From positions 23,984 to 87,983 of the forward strand of contig CAJTQI010000012.1 of the NCBI GenBank assembly GCA_910578645.1: a DNA stretch of 64,000 nt. The letters run 5' to 3'. Under the pieces are notes generated by a model. That model saw only the letters and a program-made list of their open reading frames with translations. It was not told the DNA's origin and did no database searches. Origin of the DNA: an uncultured Lachnospiraceae bacterium. GTDB taxonomy: Bacteria; Bacillota; Clostridia; Lachnospirales; Lachnospiraceae. Below, piece after piece: positions 52,549-61,687 of this stretch. The translations under genes were made by a program, and so were the position numbers. Every line of letters starts with the position of its first letter. Within the stretch, counting starts at the first letter, position 1.

Positions 52549-54177
52549 TCAATCCGTCCCGTCCAGGCTTGTAATCACCGCAAGCCTGCGAACCTCGTCA
52601 TTGTCCTCAAAATTATCTTCCGTAAAATGTTTCGCTGCCCCTGTCTGGTAAACTCCAATCTCTATATCATAAATAACATTCGTTACTTTATCTCCCACAT
52701 TGTCACCCGCAAAGCTGCACGGTATCACATGCATCATGTCATCAAAAAACTGGTTCACATTGCCCATGCTGACCTCGCTTTTGTCCGACATATTGGTTCC
52801 TAAATTCGTCCTGTAAATCAAGTCGTTCCCGATTGCTCCGTATGTATTAATATTCACTTCCGCCTTATAGCTGCTCTCCTTCGCCCATAATTCGGCCTCG
52901 GACAGTTCCGGCACAATCACGTTAAGAGATGCGTCAATATCCGACCTGATTTGTTTCGCCAGTACAATACTCTTTAATAACGGACGTTCTTCATTTAACA
53001 GTGTATCCTTATCTTTCACCTCAAATTCAATATAATCTATCCGCCTGGACGTATCGTAAAACGGATAGTAAAACAGGTAGAAATTCCCACTTGAAAAGGT
53101 ACGGCTTATGGCGCACACTTCGCCGCCCATAGAACCGGCATAACCATGGCTGTGCGCAGCCATATGTCCCTGGGTTCCTTTCTTGTAAGGGCATTCCGGC
53201 TTCGTACACACATTTTCCATCCCGGCATATTCAAATTCATAAGCAAACGTGACCGTTGCCCTGCACTGTCCATTCCCCTGGACATCCTCCGTCCGGGCGT
53301 CCTCGATTGTAACTTTTATCAGCCTCTTTTTTATGACATCCTCAAGCGTAAGTTCCTCGAAATCATCCGGAAGCGTACCTCCGTATTCCAAAGTATAATC
53401 TTCTATCCGCCTTTTGATGTCCGTCAATACATCCTTCTCCAAGTCTTTGTCCTGATGGTAACTGCTGTCCAAAGCTTTGAGAGAATCATCGCTGCCTCCG
53501 TCCACTTCGGCGACGCTTCCCATCTGGGCATAGAAGCTGCCGTTGAACTCATTGTCATGGAGCGCGCCCGAATCTCCCGAACTTTCTTTGGAACCGGCCC
53601 CATAAGTGGATGCATCCAGTCTGATGAGGGCATCGTACTCCGCCCCCTGCATCTTCACATTCTCTATGCCAAAATAGTAAACTTCATCACCCTCCGTATA
53701 TCCTGGCATCTCTTTGGTCAAATCTCTTATGCCGCCTTGGATTAAATTGCTGTCGATGATATAAAATCGGTCTTCCGGGGCGTAATAAGAATTCCCGGTA
53801 TATTCCTCCGGCGGCTCAAACTGTGCCTGTACTTCCTCCAATGTATATGCCTTAAGTCCTTCCATGATATTTTGGGCAACCGTAGTGGAGCGGAGCGTCT
53901 GTCTGGACTTCACATTTATTCTGGCCGAAGCAGCAAACACATGCAGCAGCGGAATGGAGACAATCGCAAGTATCGTCACTGCAATCAGTAACTCCGCAAG
54001 CGAATAACCTGCATTGCCGGCCGGAATCCCTCTTGTATGCAATTGTCCGTTCTCTTCTCGTCTGTCCTCCATATGCCCTGTGCCATCCTTGTTCTGTGGC
54101 TGTCCGTTACTCCTACGGTTCTTTCGTACTTGCCGTCGGTATCCCGTACCAGACCATTCCCTGTCACCCTGCATCAA
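52549..54177 (-). CDS. PilV/GspI-like minor pilin with large ectodomain
   Basis: The frame starts in the last bases of the PilO-like gene and gives 542 residues. The pilin helix follows GNAG: YSLAELLIAVTILAIVSIPLL, with Glu at position 5. The leader is about 58 residues from this start; an internal ATG at about 54072 would shorten it to about 23 residues, so the start is uncertain. The outer part is about 480 residues, longer than usual for PilV/GspI. It contains 'CTKPECPYKKG', a paired Cys site. Confidence 0.75.
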   Translation of the reverse strand: MMQGDREWSGTGYRRQVRKNRRSNGQPQNKDGTGHMEDRREENGQLHTRGIPAGNAGYSLAELLIAVTILAIVSIPLLHVFAASARINVKSRQTLRSTTVAQNIMEGLKAYTLEEVQAQFEPPEEYTGNSYYAPEDRFYIIDSNLIQGGIRDLTKEMPGYTEGDEVYYFGIENVKMQGAEYDALIRLDASTYGAGSKESSGDSGALHDNEFNGSFYAQMGSVAEVDGGSDDSLKALDSSYHQDKDLEKDVLTDIKRRIEDYTLEYGGTLPDDFEELTLEDVIKKRLIKVTIEDARTEDVQGNGQCRATVTFAYEFEYAGMENVCTKPECPYKKGTQGHMAAHSHGYAGSMGGEVCAISRTFSSGNFYLFYYPFYDTSRRIDYIEFEVKDKDTLLNEERPLLKSIVLAKQIRSDIDASLNVIVPELSEAELWAKESSYKAEVNINTYGAIGNDLIYRTNLGTNMSDKSEVSMGNVNQFFDDMMHVIPCSFAGDNVGDKVTNVIYDIEIGVYQTGAAKHFTEDNFEDNDEVRRLAVITSLDGTD

Positions 54178-55037
54178 GGCGCCTCTATGCCTGTATCCTC
54201 TTCTTCCTGTTCCGCCAAGGCCGTACCTTCTTCTGTCCCTGCCGTGTCCCTTTCTTCCCGCGCCTCTTCTTCCGTATCCTCTTCTGTTCCCGCCGCCTCT
54301 TCTTCCCGGGTCATGGAACCTGCACCGTACGTCTGTGTCCTATCATAAGATTCGTAAGCTTCAAGAGAGCCAAAGATATTATCCGTACCCACTAACACGG
54401 AAGAAAAACTTGGCTGTATATATTCCTTGCCCGGCTGGCCCGGTATACAATACATATCCACACTGGTCGTCCCACTAAGCAAACCCGTAGATTCATCGTA
54501 TGCCACTGTCAGACTATGAATGCTCATCCGGTTGTCTTGGGCGATGATATTTTTGATACTTCTTTTCAGTCCTTCATAGGACACCAGATAATGCATCGTC
54601 ACATTCCGCCCCATCAAAGAAGAAGGGACTGATTGGCTTCCTTCACTGACATTCGCATGCTGTGCCTCTTCCCCGTAATCTTCCGCCGGCCCCACATGCT
54701 CACATGCACTGATATTGATACTGTCAATCAACATAGACGCAATCAATTCCTGGTTGACCGCAAGCAAGATACCGTCTTCTTCCCTGACATCCACAGGAAA
54801 CCGTTGATAGACTGCGTCAATATCCTGCTTCATACTCTGCGTATCCGCCACATAGGAATCTTTGCTTTCCGTCTTAATCGTCAAATCCGTAATTTCTGCC
54901 CGAAGTCTCTCATTCTCTAACTCCAAAGCTTTCGCTTTCTCCATCACCGGACAAAACACAAGAAAATAAGAACAGACCGCGGCCAAAATCCCAAACAAAC
55001 CGGTCAACAGCAACCTATCTCTTCTTGAAACTTTCAC
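54174..55037 (-). CDS. PilO-like pilus assembly protein
   Basis: A GTG start at 55037 (MKVSRRDRLLLTG) is chosen because AGGAGG lies 8 bases upstream; the frame is open to 55076. This gives 287 residues. There is one N-terminal membrane helix (about residues 9-29), a coiled-coil segment ('ALELENERLRAEITDLTIK'), a ferredoxin-like domain typical of PilO ('RNVTMHYLVSYEGLKRSIKNIIAQDNRMSIHSLTV'), and a C-terminal Glu-rich tail. It works with PilM/PilN as the inner-membrane alignment complex. It lies 16 bases after the pilM-pilN fusion gene. Confidence 0.8.
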   Translation of the reverse strand: MKVSRRDRLLLTGLFGILAAVCSYFLVFCPVMEKAKALELENERLRAEITDLTIKTESKDSYVADTQSMKQDIDAVYQRFPVDVREEDGILLAVNQELIASMLIDSINISACEHVGPAEDYGEEAQHANVSEGSQSVPSSLMGRNVTMHYLVSYEGLKRSIKNIIAQDNRMSIHSLTVAYDESTGLLSGTTSVDMYCIPGQPGKEYIQPSFSSVLVGTDNIFGSLEAYESYDRTQTYGAGSMTREEEAAGTEEDTEEEAREERDTAGTEEGTALAEQEEEDTGIEAP

Positions 55038-55053
55038 TGTCATTTCCTCCTGC

Positions 55054-56721
55054 CTATTCCTGTGCGCCCTCCGCATCTGCCGTTTCGTCTACAAAATCAT
55101 CCATGTCTGCCACACCCTTTACGGAATCATCCATACCCATTGCCCCTTCTGCGGCATGGGCGCCTTTGTAAACGGCAGACACCGCGAAATTAACCGACAC
55201 TGTCCCTGCTTCTTCATCAATATCCTCCACCACGGAATTTACAGTCACGCTCTCCGGATACAGGCTTTCAAAGGTCCTAAGCTGCTCAATGGCAAGCGCC
55301 ACCTCGCTTTTCGTACCCACGCTCATATTGATTGCCACGCCTTGTGACGTGCTTGTCAAAGAAACCACATGTACATCGGCAGGCATTTTGTTCTCCAATT
55401 CCTCCAAAAACTCTACCAACTCTTCATTCCGGTTCTCTGTAGCGGCATACAATGACATTGCCGATTGATACGATGCAAGCATCTTGGCGTACTCCTCATA
55501 AACTGGGACAATAGATTCCAGGCCGTCTCTTTGTGCTTTAAGCTCCGTATTGTACTTCCTCACGCCCAGATACCGATATACTGGAAATCCCGTAAGAACC
55601 ACCGATAAAATAAGCCCCATCACAAGTGCCAGATAGGCCGCCGGCGCACCGTTAATGCCTCCTCTGCCGCCTTTTCCCATCCTGCCGGTTTTCTCTTCTT
55701 TCCTAAAACCCAGCGGGGACGCCGCGGCGCCTACACATGCCACATATTCGCTGTAAAACTGTGTCTTGAAGCTTTTCTCCAAATTCCAGCCAGGGACTTC
55801 CCGCAGTACTTCCACGGGAAGATTAAACTCCTTGGAAAGCATACCCGCCAAACCTTTGATATTCGCTCCAAGTCCTGTAAAATACACATTCTCAACAGGT
55901 ATACCTGCATTGTGGGACACATAATAGTCCACCACCCTGGAAACACCGCTGACCAAAGGAGCAAGGGTATCTGCCATTCCGTCTAAAGCAGTACAGTCAT
56001 TCACCGACATGACTTCCATCGCCTTTAAAGCGGTGTCCACGTTGTGAAACCGTCCGAACGCCATAACCGCCTCAACAGCTTCGTCTATGCCGTATGACAC
56101 ATTTCTCGTAAAAGTAAGCGCATGGTCACGGACAGCTATCACGAGCGTGGAACGTTCGTCCACTTTAATCACCAGACTGGCGCCTTTCCCACCCTTATCC
56201 TTCACCGCTTCAAAGACACTGTTTCCTGCATAGTCAATCGCCGCCACCTCAAGTTTCAGCGCTTTGGCCAGATTGTAATAGCCATCCAAAAGCGCTGTCG
56301 GCGCCGCTAACACCAACAATTTATATTGTTGGGAGCCCTTCGCATCTTCCACGAGCCCTAAGACGGTGTATGCAAACCGATACAAACTTAAATCTACAGG
56401 AAAATAATCTGCCGCATTGGCATTCACCACATCTGCGATACGGCTTTCTTTGACCAAAGGAATCACCACTTCACGGCTTGCAATTCTTCCGGATGTAACC
56501 GTAAACACTACCTGCTTCGCATTCATCTTGTTTTCCGTAATCGCTGCTTTGAGCGCTTCGGTATATTCCGGCGTAACCGAAAGCACGCCGTCATTGATGA
56601 CTCCTTCCGAAGTTGGAATGGTAAAATACTTGTATACCTTATGCGTCTTCGCTTTATAATCAACTTCACAAACTCTGGTTAATAAATAACCAATTTCTAT
56701 GCTGATTACTTTGGCAGCCAT
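55054..56721 (-). CDS. PilM-PilN fusion protein of the pilus assembly platform
   Basis: The 555-residue protein combines two parts that are usually separate. Residues 1 to about 345 are PilM-like: actin/FtsA-type fold with 'ISIEIGYLLTRVCEV' at the start, 'SLVIKVDERSTLVIAVRD' and 'NVYFTGLGANIKGLAGML'. A Gly-rich link, one membrane helix (about 360-383) and a coiled coil then lead to a PilN-like ferredoxin domain ('LEELENKMPADVHVVSLTSTSQGVAINMSV', about 445-540), with an acidic tail. In other species PilM binds the N-terminus of PilN; here they are joined. It lies between pilD and the PilO-like gene. Confidence 0.85.
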   Translation of the reverse strand: MAAKVISIEIGYLLTRVCEVDYKAKTHKVYKYFTIPTSEGVINDGVLSVTPEYTEALKAAITENKMNAKQVVFTVTSGRIASREVVIPLVKESRIADVVNANAADYFPVDLSLYRFAYTVLGLVEDAKGSQQYKLLVLAAPTALLDGYYNLAKALKLEVAAIDYAGNSVFEAVKDKGGKGASLVIKVDERSTLVIAVRDHALTFTRNVSYGIDEAVEAVMAFGRFHNVDTALKAMEVMSVNDCTALDGMADTLAPLVSGVSRVVDYYVSHNAGIPVENVYFTGLGANIKGLAGMLSKEFNLPVEVLREVPGWNLEKSFKTQFYSEYVACVGAAASPLGFRKEEKTGRMGKGGRGGINGAPAAYLALVMGLILSVVLTGFPVYRYLGVRKYNTELKAQRDGLESIVPVYEEYAKMLASYQSAMSLYAATENRNEELVEFLEELENKMPADVHVVSLTSTSQGVAINMSVGTKSEVALAIEQLRTFESLYPESVTVNSVVEDIDEEAGTVSVNFAVSAVYKGAHAAEGAMGMDDSVKGVADMDDFVDETADAEGAQE

Positions 56722-56822
56722 GAACCTATTCTCCTTTCAGACGCCTCTTTTGTATAATTTATGTAAACTTATCGTCATACCGGACAAGCCATCCCTACCC
56801 GGACGGCAAAATCCCAGACACG

Positions 56823-57572
56823 CTAAAACTGCCCAAGATACCAGGACAGTATCTGGTTTCCCCACAAGGCTGCAATCAAAACACCGCCGGAAAGATAAGG
56901 CCCCATCGCAAGCACATGGCCCACACCGCTTACTTTCATACGGATTACATGTATGGCAGCGCCCAGAATACACCCCAGAAAAAAGGCCATAACAATCAGC
57001 TTCCACCCAAGGAACAGGCCACAGGCCGCCATCATTTTCACGTCGCCGCCTCCGACAGCCCTGCCTCCTGTGGCATAATAGACTATGGCCAAAACCGTAC
57101 TGACCGCTAAGAATCCCGCCACATAGCCGAAAAAATGGACATAATCCAGTGCCCCTCGTAACACGCCTAAAGCCAGAATAAATAAATTGACGCCAAAAGG
57201 AATCTCATATGTCCAAAAATCAATGACACTCAGTACAAGAAGAGCCGACGCAAGTAAACAGCATAGTAAGGAATCTATATTTACTCCGTGGATTAGTACG
57301 ACCATCACATATAACACCCCGTTCGCCGCCTCAACAAGCGGGTACCGGAGAGATACTTCCGTTTTACAGTAACGGCACTTGCCCCGCAAAAACAAGTAAC
57401 TGAATAGGGGAACCATGTCGTACCATCTAAGCTGTCTGCCGCAGGATACGCAGCGAGAGCGCATCTTCACAATATCTTCACGTCTTGGCATGCGGAATAT
57501 ACAGACGTTTAAGAAACTGCCAATCACAGTCCCTATAGCAAATATAAATAGGTAAAATGCGGCTTCCATCAT
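56823..57572 (-). CDS. pilD: Prepilin peptidase PilD
   Basis: PilD cuts prepilin leaders and methylates the new N-terminus. The 249 residues include the N-terminal methylase-type domain with the CxxC...CxxC zinc site (Cys41, Cys44, Cys66, Cys69), catalytic Asp118 ('VIDFWTYEIP') and Asp177 in 'GGGDVKMM', and about seven membrane segments. It overlaps pilA by 4 bases and is followed by a 101-base gap before the pilM-pilN gene. Confidence 0.95.
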   Translation of the reverse strand: MMEAAFYLFIFAIGTVIGSFLNVCIFRMPRREDIVKMRSRCVSCGRQLRWYDMVPLFSYLFLRGKCRYCKTEVSLRYPLVEAANGVLYVMVVLIHGVNIDSLLCCLLASALLVLSVIDFWTYEIPFGVNLFILALGVLRGALDYVHFFGYVAGFLAVSTVLAIVYYATGGRAVGGGDVKMMAACGLFLGWKLIVMAFFLGCILGAAIHVIRMKVSGVGHVLAMGPYLSGGVLIAALWGNQILSWYLGQF

Positions 57573-58048
57573 TGCCCGCCCATCGCATCCCGAAATTCCG
57601 TATTTGCGTTACCGTCTACGGCGCTGGTATACTCAAACACGATGTTGCCGTCCTGCTCGATTTCCCAGCCGATTGTATATTCGTCCCACCTGGTCATACT
57701 CTGGCATCTGATAGGCAGCTCCAGGTTCCCCGCACCGTTCTCAGACATTAGCCCTGCATTCTGCAAAGCCTCCTGTGCAAAGGCTGAACCATTCAGGTTA
57801 GCGGGATTGTCACGGGTTATATGAATCTCTCCGTCAGAAAGCGCCTCCGTATTCTCCGGGTCGGACGCCAGTATCTGCAATGCCGCCACAATCTCCGCAG
57901 AATTTTGTACATCGGCAGAATTGCGTGCTCTCTCCACATATCTAAGATACTGGGGCGTAAGCACTACGGCCAAAATTGCCATAATCGCAACCACAATAAT
58001 TAATTCCACAAGGGAAAATCCCCGGTCATCCGTCTTCTCTTTTTTCAT
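57569..58048 (-). CDS. pilA: Type IV pilin (major pilin candidate) PilA
   Basis: The 159-residue protein has a 10-residue leader ending in Gly (MKKEKTDDRG), then FSLVELIIVVAIMAILAVVLTP, with Glu at position 5. It is the shortest pilin in the locus, its size fits a major pilin, and it sits directly next to pilD and after pilC. The mature part has a Cys only once, so no disulfide-bonded D-region. It is preceded by a structured leader with an intrinsic terminator. Confidence 0.88.
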   Translation of the reverse strand: MKKEKTDDRGFSLVELIIVVAIMAILAVVLTPQYLRYVERARNSADVQNSAEIVAALQILASDPENTEALSDGEIHITRDNPANLNGSAFAQEALQNAGLMSENGAGNLELPIRCQSMTRWDEYTIGWEIEQDGNIVFEYTSAVDGNANTEFRDAMGGQ

Positions 58049-58088
58049 CTTCCTGTTCCCCTCTTTATTTTTTACGGTCCCCTCAGTT

Positions 58089-58136
58089 AAAAAAACGAGC
58101 TTCGCTCGTTTGCGAGATTTGCCTCCGGCAAACTCG
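58089..58136 (-). terminator. Tandem hairpins and terminator before pilA
   Basis: On the minus strand a 10-bp hairpin (58113-58136, stem CGAG + TTTGCC) is followed by an 8-bp hairpin (58093-58111, AAACGAGC/GCTCGTTT, loop of 3) and a run of seven T (58089-58095). This is a good intrinsic terminator about 40 bases before the pilA start. An upstream CCTCCG could pair with CGGAGG of the first hairpin, so an alternative fold is possible. It may separate or attenuate pilB-pilC from the pilA unit. Confidence 0.72.
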
Positions 58137-58177
58137 GATAAGCGGAGGAATTTCCTATACCTTTAAAAAGGATACTC

Positions 58178-59392
58178 TCACAGATTATCCAGCGCCTCAT
58201 ATAGATTTACCATAGGCGCCATCACCGCGCCGATTAGAAAACCTACGATACATGCCAGGACAATGATAATGGCAGGCTCTAAGGCCGCCATAAGCGCCTG
58301 TACCGCTATCTCCACTTCTTCCTCATAGTAATCCGCCAGTTTGTCCAACATTTCTTCGATAGAACCGGACTCCTCACCGACTCGCACCATATGGTATACC
58401 ATAGGCGGAAACAACCCGCTAGATTGTAACGGCTGTGACATAGGCACACCGATTAGAATCTGCTCCCTGACCTCCCTCAAAGCTTCTTTAAACCAAATAT
58501 TACTCATCGTATCTGCCACGATGTCCACCGCCTCCACAAGCGGCACGCCCGCCGTAAGCAGCGTACTTAACGTCCTTGCCATCTGTGAAGACGCAGATTT
58601 CATGGACAGGTTCTTTACCATAGGAAGCTTTAATGCAATCCGTCCTGTCACGTGCTGTCCCTGACTGCTCTTCCCCCAAACCTTAAGAGCGGCTGCAGCC
58701 GCCCCTACGGCCGGAATAATAAGATACCACCTGCCTGTGATAAAACCGCTCATACTTACCACAAAAAGAGTAATTCCCGGCAACTCGGCGCCCAGATTCT
58801 CAAACATTTCCATATACCGCGGAACGACGAATGCCAACATGGCAATAATAACCGCAACCGCAACCAAAGCAACCAAAATCGGATAAATCATGGCTTTCTT
58901 GATTAGCGCCTGCGTCTTAGCTGACCTCTCGAACTGCACCGCCATACGTTCCATCGCTGTCTCCAGACTACCGGAAACCTCGCCGGCCCGCGCCATCTGC
59001 ACAAGCAATCCGGGAAATATCTTCGGATGTCTGGCCAGGGAATCAGAGAAGCTTTCCCCCTTCTCCACATCCGCCCTCACCAACTGTATCGCTTTGCGCA
59101 TCCTGGCATTCTCCGTCTGCTCGGCTAACATATTCAATGTATGTATCATCGTGACGCCGGCCCTGGTGATACTGGCAAACTGCCTGCTAAACACTGCCAA
59201 ATCCCTGGGCGTCGGCCTGCCGCCAAAGTCAAACCGGATATCCCTGGTCAGTACATTCTGTTCCGTAATTTCCAGAACGATAAGACCCTGTCCTTTCAAT
59301 TCCCTAACTGCCTGTTCCTTACTGTCGGCTTCCCTGCTGCCCTTTACTTCCTTACCACTCTTGTCAATTGCGACATAGCCCCAGGATGCCAT
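58178..59392 (-). CDS. pilC: Pilus assembly inner-membrane platform protein PilC
   Basis: PilC (GspF) is the membrane platform on which the assembly ATPase acts. The ATG at 59392 has GGAGG at a 6-base distance and gives 404 residues. It shows two GspF repeats with three or four membrane helices ('FSRQFASITRAGVTMIHTLNML' and 'MARTLSTLLTAGVPLVEAVDIV' are the paired motifs). The N-terminal cytoplasmic region 'WGYVAIDKSGKEVKGSREADSKEQA' is typical. It has its own promoter 120-150 bases upstream. Confidence 0.95.
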   Translation of the reverse strand: MASWGYVAIDKSGKEVKGSREADSKEQAVRELKGQGLIVLEITEQNVLTRDIRFDFGGRPTPRDLAVFSRQFASITRAGVTMIHTLNMLAEQTENARMRKAIQLVRADVEKGESFSDSLARHPKIFPGLLVQMARAGEVSGSLETAMERMAVQFERSAKTQALIKKAMIYPILVALVAVAVIIAMLAFVVPRYMEMFENLGAELPGITLFVVSMSGFITGRWYLIIPAVGAAAAALKVWGKSSQGQHVTGRIALKLPMVKNLSMKSASSQMARTLSTLLTAGVPLVEAVDIVADTMSNIWFKEALREVREQILIGVPMSQPLQSSGLFPPMVYHMVRVGEESGSIEEMLDKLADYYEEEVEIAVQALMAALEPAIIIVLACIVGFLIGAVMAPMVNLYEALDNL

Positions 59393-59507
59393 GGTATACC
59401 TCCGCATTTTTTATGCCGCCATCGGCTTAATTTTACACACGCCGTACATATAAAACGGTATTTCGTATTTTATTTCTTCCAATTTCTACCAGGGTGTGTT
59501 TTCTACT

Positions 59508-59536
59508 ATTTTACTACTTACATGTCATAAACGCAA
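59508..59536 (-). promoter_or_regulatory. Promoter before pilC
   Basis: On the minus strand TTGCGT (59531-59536) and TAAAAT (59508-59513) are separated by 17 bases. It lies in the 362-base gap between pilB and pilC. The rest of the gap is AT-rich with one 7-base inverted repeat (CCTAAAA/TTTTAGG at about 59657-59688) and no gene that I can support. Confidence 0.65.
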
Positions 59537-59754
59537 ATATTATCATATTTTATTCCTATTTTTTTAGCTATTTTGTATAAAAAGTAGCCCTAAAATATAA
59601 AAAATATCTACATCAAACCATTTCAATGCGTAAAATCACACTTTCCAATTAACCTAAAAAGTTCGTTTTGACGTTTTCTTTTAGGACATACTACGCTATA
59701 GAGTATTTCTCCCATCTATCACCTGTGCCACATGCATACCACACCGTGGCGGCA

Positions 59755-61446
59755 TCATATTTCAAACGCTGCGCGCATCATCTCAGATATAGATGTAGTC
59801 CCATCAAGCACATATTCTGCCGCACTCATACGAAGTGTGCTCATCCCTTCTTCCAAAGCTTTTCTCTTAATCTCCTCAGCCGAGCCACCCTTATTAATGA
59901 TTGCCTTGAGCTGTTGTGTCACTTCCATAATCTCATAGACGCCGATGCGCCCTCTAAATCCGGTTCCCTCACATCTGGGACAGCCGCATGGCTCATATAA
60001 AATAATATCCTCGTCAGGCGACCGCATCAGAAGCCTTAAATCATCCCTCCCGGCCTTTCTGGCTTTCTTGCAGTCCGGGCAAAGGCGCCGCACAAGCCGT
60101 TGGGCAATCACCCCAACGGCAGCATCCGCAATCAGATACGGCTCGATTCCCATATCCACCAGACGCGTGATGCTTCCTGCCGCTGAATTTGTATGTAAAG
60201 TCGAAAGTACCAAATGTCCCGTGATGGATGCCTGTACCGCAATCGAAGCTGTCTCCTTATCACGTATCTCTCCAATCATAATGATATCCGGGTCCTGGCG
60301 CAGAATGGAACGCAGGGCAGATGCAAAAGTCAGCTCCGCCTTTTGATTGACCTGCACTTGGTTAACGCCGTCTACATTTGCCTCCACAGGGTCTTCCACC
60401 GTGATGATATTCACGTCCTCTTTGTTCAACCCGCTCAGCGCCGTATACAAGGTAGTGGATTTACCGCTGCCTGTAGGCCCCGTAACCAGTATCAGTCCAT
60501 GGGGACTGTGCAGAATATGCTCGAATTTCCTCAAATCAGACGGGCTAAGCCCTAATTGCCCCTTTTCCCTGGCAAATGCATTCTTCGAGGCCAGGCGCAT
60601 CACTATCTTCTCGCCGAATATGGTGGGAAGCGCCGATGCACGTATGTCATACTCGCGCCTGTCCACAATCTGCGTGATACGTCCGTCCTGGGGTTTTCTT
60701 TTCTCCGAGATATCCATACCGCCGATAATCTTGACACGCGCCACCATGGCAGGAAGCAGACGTATGCTATAAGACGCCTTCTCATACAAAGCGCCGTCGA
60801 TGCGGTAACGTATACGCACCTGACGTTCCATCGGCTCAATATGTATGTCAGAAGCGCGCTGCCTGACCGCCTGCTCAATCATGCTCCTTATAAGCTGCAC
60901 GATAGGAGAATTGTTGACATCCTCACTGTAGATGTCTTCCTGCTCTATCCTCTGACTCTCCTTCTTTCTTGTATACTCCTCAAGCGCAGAATTGACTTCC
61001 GCCTGCCCGTAATACCTGTCAATCGCAAGCATCACACTGCCCGGAGTGGCCACCACAGGCTCAACCTGCATATTCGTGATAATGTTTATATCATCTAGTG
61101 CGGTGATATCCGTCGGGTCAGCCATGGCAACCCGCAGCATCATATTGTCTTGTGAATATCCTAAAGGCAGCACTTTATATTTCTTAAGCACGGCGACAGG
61201 CACAAGGGAGCGTATATCTTCTGCAATCTCCACATCCTGCAGTTCTACCATGTCATAATGTAGCTGGTCGCTTAACGCCCATGCAATATTCTCTTCCGTG
61301 GCAAAGCCCTCATCCACTAACACCTCACCTAGTTTGCGCCCCGTGCCGGTCTGTTTTATAAGCCCTCTCTCCAAATCCTTGTCCGATATAATACCACTGT
61401 TTACAAGCACGTCCCCCAGACGCAGTTTCTTCCTGCTGCTATCCAT
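59755..61446 (-). CDS. pilB: Type IV pilus extension ATPase PilB with MshEN c-di-GMP-binding N-terminus
   Basis: PilB powers pilin polymerisation. The ATG at 61446 follows GGGGG at 6 bases and gives 563 residues. The N-terminus has two MshEN motifs of 24 residues, RLGDVLVNSG...LIKQ (9-32) and KLGEVLVDEG...LSDQ (38-61), joined by five residues, as in known c-di-GMP-binding MshEN domains. The ATPase domain has Walker A 'GPTGSGKST' (323-331), Walker B around 'DPDIIMIGEIRD' (385-396), and a four-Cys zinc site (Cys456, Cys459, Cys489, Cys492). No retraction ATPase PilT is in the window. Confidence 0.95.
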   Translation of the reverse strand: MDSSRKKLRLGDVLVNSGIISDKDLERGLIKQTGTGRKLGEVLVDEGFATEENIAWALSDQLHYDMVELQDVEIAEDIRSLVPVAVLKKYKVLPLGYSQDNMMLRVAMADPTDITALDDINIITNMQVEPVVATPGSVMLAIDRYYGQAEVNSALEEYTRKKESQRIEQEDIYSEDVNNSPIVQLIRSMIEQAVRQRASDIHIEPMERQVRIRYRIDGALYEKASYSIRLLPAMVARVKIIGGMDISEKRKPQDGRITQIVDRREYDIRASALPTIFGEKIVMRLASKNAFAREKGQLGLSPSDLRKFEHILHSPHGLILVTGPTGSGKSTTLYTALSGLNKEDVNIITVEDPVEANVDGVNQVQVNQKAELTFASALRSILRQDPDIIMIGEIRDKETASIAVQASITGHLVLSTLHTNSAAGSITRLVDMGIEPYLIADAAVGVIAQRLVRRLCPDCKKARKAGRDDLRLLMRSPDEDIILYEPCGCPRCEGTGFRGRIGVYEIMEVTQQLKAIINKGGSAEEIKRKALEEGMSTLRMSAAEYVLDGTTSISEMMRAAFEI

Positions 61447-61619
61447 CCAAATCCCCCATTCCTGCAATGTACTCTAAACACTCTTGAACTGCCTGTACGG
61501 TTGGTTTCCTTTTATATATATATATATTCATTTTCTTCTGTACGGTTTATTAGAAATAACATGTATTTTCTATATAGCTATGACATTCGACAATATATGA
61601 CAAAAACCACTATTTTTTA

Positions 61620-61648
61620 AACATACCAGAACGCCTCTTTCCTGTCAA
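61620..61648 (-). promoter_or_regulatory. Promoter of the pilus locus (before pilB)
   Basis: On the minus strand a consensus TTGACA (61643-61648) and TATGTT (61620-61625) are separated by 17 bases. It lies between dprA and pilB, so the pilus locus has its own strong start. An alternating AT tract (about 61512-61528) lies in the leader. Confidence 0.78.
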
Positions 61649-61687
61649 CTTTTCACCACAAATTAAATAAATGTTATTTCGTTACTG

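Noticed and set aside
61512..61528. Alternating AT tract before pilB as a phase-variable promoter spacer
   Set aside because: It lies downstream of the TTGACA/TATGTT promoter and not between -35 and -10, so length change would not alter spacer length.
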